Shown: piece after piece, positions 1 through 4,955 of the stretch | Layout: each line of letters begins with the position of its first letter | Position numbering within the stretch: the first letter of the stretch is position 1 | Assembly (NCBI GenBank): GCA_002335355.1 | Contig: DCTD01000018.1 | Location: forward strand, 1 to 5,492 | Source: Patescibacteria group bacterium UBA1449 | GTDB lineage: Bacteria; Patescibacteriota; Microgenomatia; UBA1400; UBA1449 | Length of the DNA stretch: 5,492 bases | Direction of reading: 5' to 3' | The notes under the pieces: model-generated | Seen by the model: only the letters and a program-made list of their open reading frames with translations | Told to the model about the DNA's origin: nothing | Databases searched by the model: none | Translations under genes and position numbers: made by a program

Positions 1-105
1 TCTGTTAAAGAACTAGTAAGGGATGAACCAGAAACATCCCTTAGCAACTTACTGGATGGTCTCTCAGAAGAACACAAAGACTTAAAGACTGGAGATGAAG
101 AATAG
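1..105 (+). CDS. C-terminal tail of an unidentified protein (5' truncated by window edge)
   Basis: Frame 1 is open from the first base to TAG at 103-105, which is followed directly by an in-frame TAA at 106-108. It is the only one of the six frames that stays open across this stretch. The visible 34 residues (starting SVKELVRDEPETS, ending KTGDEE) are strongly acidic and hydrophilic, like a disordered or helical C-terminal tail. No domain can be recognised, so no function is proposed. The gene converges on the cyclophilin gene, with 11 bp between the two stop codons. The short visible length limits confidence that this is a real gene end, but the tandem stops and the fit to the neighbour support it. 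Confidence 0.6.
   Translation, partial: SVKELVRDEPETSLSNLLDGLSEEHKDLKTGDEE
17..43. repeat. Perfect 9-bp inverted repeat with 9-nt loop
   Basis: TAAGGGATG at 17-25 is the exact reverse complement of CATCCCTTA at 35-43, separated by aaccagaaa. It lies inside the coding tail of the first gene. On the minus strand it is about 75 bases past the cyclophilin stop, so it could act as a hairpin ending that convergent transcript. However, the bases after it on that strand (ctagttctttaac) form only a weak T-rich stretch, and there is no T run on the plus side. It is visible as a structure; its function is uncertain. Confidence 0.45.
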
Positions 106-116
106 TAATTCCAAAT

Positions 117-878
117 TTACTTTAGAGTTGTTGATAGTATTTTAATTTCTTTATCCGGCTTACCATCTCCAGTTAGACTGTTTGGTTTGACTTCGGCAAC
201 TATTTTATCCAGAATAGGAAAGTCTGATTCTGCAACTTTTCCAAAAATTGTATAGTTTGGTGGTAGTTTTGTATCGTCTAGCATAATAAAAAACTGACTC
301 CCATTAGTATTTGGTCCGGCGTTAGCCATTGCCAGATATCCCTTTTTATACAAAGCTACTCTCTCATCAATTGGCTCGTATAAAGAAGCATCCCGAAATG
401 TTTTTCCATCAGCTTGGAAAATTTCATCTTCAAATCTCTGACCAAAAGCTGACTGCCCTCCTCTTCCATTGCCTTGAGGATCACCGCCCTGGATAATCAC
501 CATGTTTCCAGGCAAATTTACCATGCGATGAAATATTAAACCATCATAGTATTTCCGGTACGTTAATCGGACAAAATTTTCAACTGTTTTCGGTGCAGCT
601 TTATCAAAAAAGCTTATGTGCAAATCACCATAATTGGTACTCATTACTACTGTTCTATCAGTTAACGTAAGCGATTCTTCATCAGTAGCCGGCTGTGAGG
701 AATTTGTACCTGTCTTATCTTGTGAATTCATAGAGTCATTTAAAGCTGTTTCTTCACCAGCTTTACCACTAACTGATAAAGGTTCGTTACTTTTGTTTTT
801 TGTGTTATTAACAGATACACATCCAGATAACGCTATTAGAAACAATAATAAGTAGAAGGCAAGAAAGTTGTTTTTCAT
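117..878 (-). CDS. Cyclophilin-type peptidyl-prolyl cis-trans isomerase, predicted lipoprotein
   Basis: A 253-residue protein predicted to catalyse cis-trans isomerisation of Xaa-Pro bonds in exported proteins. Residues 1-20 form a lipoprotein signal peptide: K2, a hydrophobic stretch, then the lipobox LSGC with Cys20 as the acylation site, so the mature protein should be membrane-tethered outside the cytoplasm. Residues 21-75 are a Ser/Thr/Asn-rich linker. The cyclophilin domain spans about 76-252 and shows the family landmarks: FHR (116-118, Arg118 being the expected catalytic arginine), QGGDP (130-134), MANAGPNTNGSQFF (184-197) and FGKV (212-215). The tryptophan used for cyclosporin binding in human CypA appears to be replaced near K204/L205 (PPNY follows), as is common in bacterial cyclophilins. 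A segment at about 155-178 between the FEDE and YKKG motifs looks longer than in minimal bacterial forms. The ATG at 878 has no evident Shine-Dalgarno site but places the signal peptide exactly. The gene is divergent from the Nramp gene. Confidence 0.93.
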   Translation of the reverse strand: MKNNFLAFYLLLFLIALSGCVSVNNTKNKSNEPLSVSGKAGEETALNDSMNSQDKTGTNSSQPATDEESLTLTDRTVVMSTNYGDLHISFFDKAAPKTVENFVRLTYRKYYDGLIFHRMVNLPGNMVIIQGGDPQGNGRGGQSAFGQRFEDEIFQADGKTFRDASLYEPIDERVALYKKGYLAMANAGPNTNGSQFFIMLDDTKLPPNYTIFGKVAESDFPILDKIVAEVKPNSLTGDGKPDKEIKILSTTLK

Positions 879-913
879 AGTAAAAAATTTTGTAGATAAC
901 AGTTTCCAAGCGT

Positions 914-943
914 ATCATAAAAGCACAATTATTTCATAGACAA
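914..943 (-). promoter_or_regulatory. Candidate sigma70 promoter for the cyclophilin gene
   Basis: Read on the minus strand, TTGTCT (943-938, 4 of 6 to consensus) and TATGAT (919-914, 5 of 6) are separated by 18 bp. Transcription would start near 907, giving an untranslated leader of about 30 nt before the ATG at 878. No ribosome binding site is seen in that leader. Predicted from sequence only. Confidence 0.45.
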
Positions 944-972
944 ATTTTCTTCTATATTGCAGATTTTATTTT

Positions 973-981
973 TGCTATGCT
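973..981 (+). promoter_or_regulatory. Candidate extended -10 promoter element for the Nramp gene
   Basis: TGC followed by TATGCT (976-981) matches the extended -10 pattern TGnTATnnT. No convincing -35 box lies 16-18 bp upstream, which extended -10 promoters can tolerate. A start near 988 would leave a leader of about 24 nt before the GTG at 1012, without an evident Shine-Dalgarno site. The 133-bp gap 879-1011 holds this and the opposing cyclophilin promoter; I see nothing else in it. Confidence 0.3.
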
Positions 982-1011
982 AGTAACGTAAGTAATTCTT
1001 GTTTTATTACT

Positions 1012-2289
1012 GTGAAATTTAAACTGCCCGCTGTAAAAAAGCTATTTAAAAGCCTTGGTCCTGGGTTTATTACAGGTGCTTCTGATGATGATCCTTCTGG
1101 TATAGCTACTTATTCACAAACAGGAGCGATGTTTGGTTACTCTCAATTGTGGACTTCTTTCTTTTCATTTCCGTTAATGGCTATTGTCCAGGAAATGTGT
1201 GGCCGGATTGGGATGGTTACGGGACAAGGAATATCGGGAGTAATCCGTAAGCATTATGGAAAATCATTGCTTTACTTTGCCGTCACTCTACTGGTTATAG
1301 CCAACACATTTAACATTGGAGCCGACCTTGGAGCTATGGCTGCCTCTGCTGAAATGCTATTAAATGTTCCCTCTTCTTTGTTACTACTGATTTTTACCGT
1401 TTTAACCTTAACACTTCAAGTGTTTTTATCGTATAAAACCTATGCCCGGTACTTAAAGTTCCTTACCCTTGCACTTTTTTCATATATTATTACGGCTTTT
1501 ATCGTTAACCAGCAATGGACAAACGTTTTAAAGTCAACGATCTTACCAACCATATCTCTAACACAACCATATCTATTCAATCTCATTGCCATACTCGGAA
1601 CAACGATATCTCCATATCTTTTCTTTTGGCAAGCTGACGAAACCGTTGAGGAAGGCATAGAGCATCATAAACTCAAGGTAATGGGAGTTGACGTTCCCAA
1701 GATTACCCGCACAGATATTAGCAATATGCGCCTTGATACCGTTATTGGAATGTTATTTTCCAAACTTGTCATGTTTTTTATCATACTTACAACTGCCTCT
1801 ACTCTTGCAGTAAACGGAATTACCAATATCACCACTGCTCCGCAAGCTGCACAAGCTCTCAGGCCGCTTGCCGGAGACTTTGCCTATCTACTCTTTACTG
1901 TCGGTATAGTCGGTACTGGTTTACTTGCCATCCCAATTCTTGCTGGTGCAGCGTCCTATGCCGTATCTGAGGCTATGGGGTGGAACTGTGGCTTAAATAA
2001 TAAGTTAAACAAAGCCTATGGGTTTTATGGTGTGATAACCGCAGCAACAGTTGTCGGGATGATTATAAATTTTTCCGGGATTGATCCTATCCATGCTCTT
2101 TACTATGCTGCGATCTTAAACGGTATTATCGCTCCGCCACTTATTGCAGTGATTATCGTAATTAGTAATAACAAAAGGATCATGGGTTCATATACCAACA
2201 GACCATTATCAAACATTGTTGGCTGGGTAACCGTATTAATAATGTCTGTTGCCGTTGCTGCTCTTTTTGCTACTTCCCTGCTTTCTTAA
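1012..2289 (+). CDS. Nramp-family (SLC11) divalent metal transporter with non-canonical site motifs
   Basis: A 425-residue integral membrane protein of normal Nramp length, with about 11 hydrophobic helices (approximately 13-40, 44-62, 86-112, 120-140, 147-166, 186-208, 242-268, 287-318, 335-354, 361-384, 400-423). Family landmarks are LGPGFITGASDDDPSGIATY at the first helix and GTTISPYLFF (196-205) at the sixth. In classical Mn/Fe Nramps these are DPGN and (A/M)PH. Here they read D27-P28-S29-G30 and S200-P201-Y202, so the metal-liganding Asn and Met and the His are absent while Asp27 is kept. The substrate may therefore differ (for example Mg2+, as in NRAMP-related magnesium transporters), which is inference. 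GTG at 1012 is the best start because it gives the typical short basic N-terminus before LGPGF. No Shine-Dalgarno site is seen. The next gene follows after 44 bp. Confidence 0.88.
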   Translation: MKFKLPAVKKLFKSLGPGFITGASDDDPSGIATYSQTGAMFGYSQLWTSFFSFPLMAIVQEMCGRIGMVTGQGISGVIRKHYGKSLLYFAVTLLVIANTFNIGADLGAMAASAEMLLNVPSSLLLLIFTVLTLTLQVFLSYKTYARYLKFLTLALFSYIITAFIVNQQWTNVLKSTILPTISLTQPYLFNLIAILGTTISPYLFFWQADETVEEGIEHHKLKVMGVDVPKITRTDISNMRLDTVIGMLFSKLVMFFIILTTASTLAVNGITNITTAPQAAQALRPLAGDFAYLLFTVGIVGTGLLAIPILAGAASYAVSEAMGWNCGLNNKLNKAYGFYGVITAATVVGMIINFSGIDPIHALYYAAILNGIIAPPLIAVIIVISNNKRIMGSYTNRPLSNIVGWVTVLIMSVAVAALFATSLLS

Positions 2290-2298
2290 TCATACTGC

Positions 2299-2327
2299 TT
2301 GTTTTTTTAAAGATATCTTTGTATATA
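2299..2327 (+). promoter_or_regulatory. Candidate promoter for the SRPBCC gene, possibly leaderless
   Basis: TTGTTT (2299-2304, 4 of 6) and TATATA (2322-2327, 4 of 6, continuing as TATATAA) are 17 bp apart. A start about 7 bases past the -10 falls on or next to the A of the ATG at 2334. The only purine run, AAGG at 2329-2332, is one base from the ATG and too close to act as a Shine-Dalgarno site. Both facts favour a leaderless message, although read-through from the Nramp gene is also possible. The sequence is AT-rich, so chance matches are likely. Confidence 0.35.
2309..2320. repeat. 12-bp perfect palindrome in the Nramp-SRPBCC gap
   Basis: AAAGATATCTTT is a perfect 12-bp palindrome inside the spacer between the proposed -35 and -10 boxes of the downstream gene. 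A dimeric repressor bound here would block the promoter, so it is a possible operator. It could also be a chance palindrome in AT-rich DNA. It is not a Rho-independent terminator: there is no loop, the stem is AT-rich, and the T run lies before it. Confidence 0.3.
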
Positions 2328-2333
2328 TAAGGC

Positions 2334-3017
2334 ATGGAATCTCAAACTGATATAACAGACACTAACAAATCCGAATCAAAATCCGGGCATTCTCCACTGC
2401 TATCATTTAAAACATTTTTTATCAGTATCATAAGCGCTGGGGTCATTGGTTTAATAATCTTTTACCTGGCATACTTTCATTTGACAGCACACATGTATAA
2501 TCCCAGTTTGTATTCTTACTGTTTTGAAAAGACTGAACTTTCTTCACCTACATGGCGTACGCTCATTATGTCTGGATCGAAAAAGATATCCGATTCACCG
2601 GAGAGAATTTGGAATACGTGGGCTGATATATCTCTTTGGTCAACCTGGTCTACTCCTCTTCATGTATCAGCTCAGTGGAATAACGAGCCAGGTTGGAAAG
2701 AAAACAATACCTTTAAACAATCACTTAATTTGGGGCTGCCTTTTACCCTATCATCAGAAGAAAGAATCCGTGTAGTTATAGATCAAAGGCAAGCCGCTTG
2801 GTGGAAAAATGAATATGGCATAAAATCGTGTCAAGTCTGGTCATTTATTCCAACTGAAGATGGCAAGACAATCGTTAACACTACTGTTGTCTTACATGGT
2901 GTCCCTATTGGCATACTCCGTCCCTGGGTAAGTCAACTGTGGCAAAGCCGTATCGAAGAAAGCGTCGTTGGTTTGCTTAATAAAGTAGTTAGTCTTTCTC
3001 CAGCTGAAAAAGGTTAA
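2334..3017 (+). CDS. Membrane-anchored SRPBCC (START/polyketide-cyclase-like) fold protein, function unknown
   Basis: A 227-residue protein. Residues 1-25 are polar and Ser/Lys/Asp-rich, about 27-50 form one strongly hydrophobic helix (FFISIISAGVIGLIIFYLAY), and about 75-220 resemble the SRPBCC ligand-binding fold. Recognisable pieces are the opening strand followed by SPERIWNTWADISLWSTWS (88-106), matching the family pattern 'pe.vW..w.Di..w..W', then strand-rich sequence, and a C-terminal amphipathic helix at about 195-218 (RPWVSQLWQSRIEESVVGLL). Such domains form a hydrophobic pocket for lipids or other apolar ligands; the ligand here cannot be read from sequence. Lysines before the helix suggest the N-terminus is cytoplasmic and the domain extracytoplasmic, a weak inference. 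It follows the Nramp gene by 44 bp on the same strand and may be co-transcribed. Its TAA stop (3015-3017) overlaps the typA stop. The call rests on pattern recognition. Confidence 0.7.
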   Translation: MESQTDITDTNKSESKSGHSPLLSFKTFFISIISAGVIGLIIFYLAYFHLTAHMYNPSLYSYCFEKTELSSPTWRTLIMSGSKKISDSPERIWNTWADISLWSTWSTPLHVSAQWNNEPGWKENNTFKQSLNLGLPFTLSSEERIRVVIDQRQAAWWKNEYGIKSCQVWSFIPTEDGKTIVNTTVVLHGVPIGILRPWVSQLWQSRIEESVVGLLNKVVSLSPAEKG

Positions 3018-4843
3018 TGAAGTTTTGACCACTGATTCAAATTTTGCTTGCGTAAGCGTAAATGGATTGGAGTTACTTCAAGTAGTTCATCCGGTCCTAA
3101 AAAGTTAAGACATTGTTCCAAAGACATAATAACAGGTGGAGCTAGTCTTACAGATATATCAGCGGTTGAACTTCTCATGTTGGTAAGTTTCTTACCTTTA
3201 CACACATTCATAATCATATCTTCTTTACGGCTGCTTTGGCCAATAATCATCCCTGTATATACTTCAGTACTCGGTTCAATAAAAGTTACTCCTCGCTCTT
3301 GTACATTATGAAGACTATAAGCAAGAGCTTGACCTTGAGCGCCTGAAACAATCGAGCCATTCTTAGTTATTGCCATTTCTTCACCTATCGGTTCATATCC
3401 TAACAATAGAGAACTCATTAAGCCGGTGCCTGAGGTATCAGTTAAAAACTGGCTTCTAAAACCAATGAGGTTACGGGTTGAAATTTTATAATCAAACCGT
3501 AGTCCAGTTTTTAAGTTCTGCATGTTCATCATTTTGGCTTTACGTTGACCCATGGCATTGATGACAACTCCTGAGTAATTTTCAGGTACTTCCAGGGTCA
3601 GAAGTTCGTACGGTTCCATGGTAACTCCATCAACTGTTCTAAAAATGACTTCGGGCCGGGCTACAGAAAACTCATATCCCTCACGCCGCATTGTCTCAAT
3701 AAGGATTGATAAATGCAGTTCGCCACGTCCGGCAACAATAAAGCTTTCACCGGTTTGGCCTGGTGATAGGCGGAGGCTAACATTGCGTTCCAGTTCCCGT
3801 TCTAAACGTTGTTTTAATTGCCTTGATGTCGTAAATTGTCCATCACGCCCAACAAAGGGGGAATCAGAAACTGAAATTTGGATCTGCATGGTAGGTTCAG
3901 CAATCGGTAAGTCCGGTAAACAATCAGGATTGTTTAAATCGGTTAAGGTATCACCAATTTTCGTATTACCAAAACCAGTTAAGGCCACAATATCACCAAC
4001 ACTGGCTTGTAAAACTTCCTGTTTTTGTAAACCTAAAAACGTATAGAGGTATTCCACTCGTGCCTGTCCAATCTGTTGATTACTACGCAATATCAACAAC
4101 GGCTCACCTTTTTTAACCACTCCCCGTTGAATTCTGCCAATCACATAACGGCCTTTATAATCATCGTAGTCTAAACTGGTCACTTGCATTTGGAAGCCTC
4201 CTTCAAGTTCTCCGCTTGGACTTGGAATCGTTTCAATAATTGTTTCAAACAATGGTGTTACGTTATTACTGCCAACAACCGTAAGTGAGTTATCGGTATT
4301 AAGTGTCACTTCTTTTCCAGCGATACCGTCTCTACCAATGGCATATAAAACAGGAAAATCTAATTGTTCAGTGTTTGTTACTAATTCTAAAAATAAGGTA
4401 TTAATTTCCTCAAGGACTTCTTGTGCACGTTGATCTTTACGGTCTACTTTATTAATAACAACAATTGGTTTTATACCCCGCTCTAAGGCTAACTTTAAGA
4501 CATACCGGGTTTGAGACAGTACTCCTTCTGCAGCATCGACCAGCAAGATACAACCATCTGCCATATTTAAAACCCGTTCGACTTCTCCGGAAAAATCGGC
4601 ATGACCTGGGGTATCGAGAATATTGATTTTATACCCGTTCCATTCTACAGCCGTATTCTTGGCTAATATAGTTACTCCCCGCTCGCGTTCCAGTTCGTTA
4701 CTGTCTAAAATTGTGGTTTGATTCATCTCTGCTTGATGGGCCGCAAAAACCTTAGCCTGTTTTAAAAGGTTATCTACAAGAGTAGTTTTCCCGTGGTCGA
4801 CGTGCGCAATAATGGCAATGTTTCTTATGTTTTCTTTTTCCAT
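3014..4843 (-). CDS. typA: TypA/BipA ribosome-associated translational GTPase
   Basis: A 609-residue protein, typical length for TypA/BipA, a GTPase that binds the 70S ribosome at the EF-G site and supports ribosome assembly and stress or cold adaptation. GTPase motifs are all visible: G1 AHVDHGKT (13-20), G2 around ERGVTI (54-59), G3 DTPGH (77-81) and G4 NKVD (131-134). The G5 position reads YAIGRDG (167-173), where the usual form is YASA, so the customary Ser is Ile. Beta-barrel and EF-G-like domains follow (about 215-400; SPFVGRDGQF at 328-337, GRGELHLS at 372-379). The TypA-specific C-terminal domain contains GKKLTNMRSS (550-559) and ends near DELLEVTP (585-592) plus a basic tail. The ATG at 4843 is chosen over an in-frame GTG at 4882. 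It begins the conserved MEKENIRNIAIIAHVDHGKT, has GGAGA seven bases upstream, and the GTG lies inside the promoter. No terminator is seen beyond the stop. Confidence 0.97.
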   Translation of the reverse strand: MEKENIRNIAIIAHVDHGKTTLVDNLLKQAKVFAAHQAEMNQTTILDSNELERERGVTILAKNTAVEWNGYKINILDTPGHADFSGEVERVLNMADGCILLVDAAEGVLSQTRYVLKLALERGIKPIVVINKVDRKDQRAQEVLEEINTLFLELVTNTEQLDFPVLYAIGRDGIAGKEVTLNTDNSLTVVGSNNVTPLFETIIETIPSPSGELEGGFQMQVTSLDYDDYKGRYVIGRIQRGVVKKGEPLLILRSNQQIGQARVEYLYTFLGLQKQEVLQASVGDIVALTGFGNTKIGDTLTDLNNPDCLPDLPIAEPTMQIQISVSDSPFVGRDGQFTTSRQLKQRLERELERNVSLRLSPGQTGESFIVAGRGELHLSILIETMRREGYEFSVARPEVIFRTVDGVTMEPYELLTLEVPENYSGVVINAMGQRKAKMMNMQNLKTGLRFDYKISTRNLIGFRSQFLTDTSGTGLMSSLLLGYEPIGEEMAITKNGSIVSGAQGQALAYSLHNVQERGVTFIEPSTEVYTGMIIGQSSRKEDMIMNVCKGKKLTNMRSSTADISVRLAPPVIMSLEQCLNFLGPDELLEVTPIHLRLRKQNLNQWSKLH

Positions 4844-4850
4844 AGACAGT

Positions 4851-4855
4851 TCTCC
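4851..4855 (-). promoter_or_regulatory. Shine-Dalgarno site deciding the typA start
   Basis: GGAGA on the minus strand, with a 7-base gap to the ATG at 4843. It is the only clear ribosome binding site in the window, and it supports the start at 4843 rather than the longer reading frame from the GTG at 4882. Confidence 0.75.
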
Positions 4856-4864
4856 AAAAATGCT

Positions 4865-4893
4865 ATTATACCTGTTTTGCACTCACAAACCAA
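4865..4893 (-). promoter_or_regulatory. Strong sigma70-type promoter for typA
   Basis: On the minus strand TATAAT (4870-4865) is a perfect -10 box. TTGGTT (4893-4888) lies exactly 17 bp upstream as a weak -35 that keeps the TTG core. Transcription would start near 4858, leaving a leader of about 15 nt that contains the GGAGA ribosome binding site. The in-frame GTG at 4882-4880 falls between the two boxes and so would not be transcribed. Confidence 0.65.
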
Positions 4894-4920
4894 GGAATGG
4901 ATAGCAGAGAAAAGTTTAGT

Positions 4921-4948
4921 TTGCTCAGAAATTACTGGCTTGTATAAT
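4921..4948 (+). promoter_or_regulatory. Promoter for hflX, predicted leaderless
   Basis: TTGCTC (4921-4926, 4 of 6) and a perfect TATAAT (4943-4948) are separated by 16 bp. Start-site selection about 7-8 bases past the -10 gives 4955-4956, the A of the ATG at 4956. The sequence between -10 and ATG (gcatctt) has no Shine-Dalgarno site. An in-frame ATG at 4947 overlaps the -10 box and would not be transcribed. The 112-bp gap 4844-4955 thus carries two divergent promoters whose -35 boxes are 27 bp apart. Confidence 0.6.
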
Positions 4949-4955
4949 GCATCTT

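Noticed and set aside
634..855. 73-codon plus-strand open frame opposite the cyclophilin N-terminus
   Set aside because: It lies wholly antisense to the signal peptide and low-complexity linker of a well-supported gene, and has no promoter, ribosome binding site or recognisable domain.
1440..1658. 72-codon minus-strand open frame inside the Nramp gene
   Set aside because: A shadow of a membrane-protein coding region with no ribosome binding site and no recognisable features.
2290..2333. Rho-independent terminator after the Nramp gene
   Set aside because: There is a run of seven T (2302-2308), but no GC-rich hairpin precedes it; the only palindrome (AAAGATATCTTT) follows the run and is AT-rich without a loop.
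2990..3013. Hairpin near the typA/SRPBCC shared stop (CTTTCTCCAGCTGAAAAAG)
   Set aside because: Pairing is broken by mismatches and the only uninterrupted arm is four base pairs, so it does not support a terminator.
3618..4046. 142-codon plus-strand open frame inside typA
   Set aside because: It is antisense to the conserved core of TypA, is rich in Ser/Arg as expected of a complementary-strand shadow, and shows no family motif.
4888..4926. Operator between the divergent typA and hflX promoters
   Set aside because: CCAAGGAATGG has only three paired outer bases and no longer inverted or direct repeat is visible.
4947..4949. Alternative ATG start for hflX three codons upstream
   Set aside because: It overlaps the perfect TATAAT -10 box (4943-4948), so a transcript from that promoter would not contain it.
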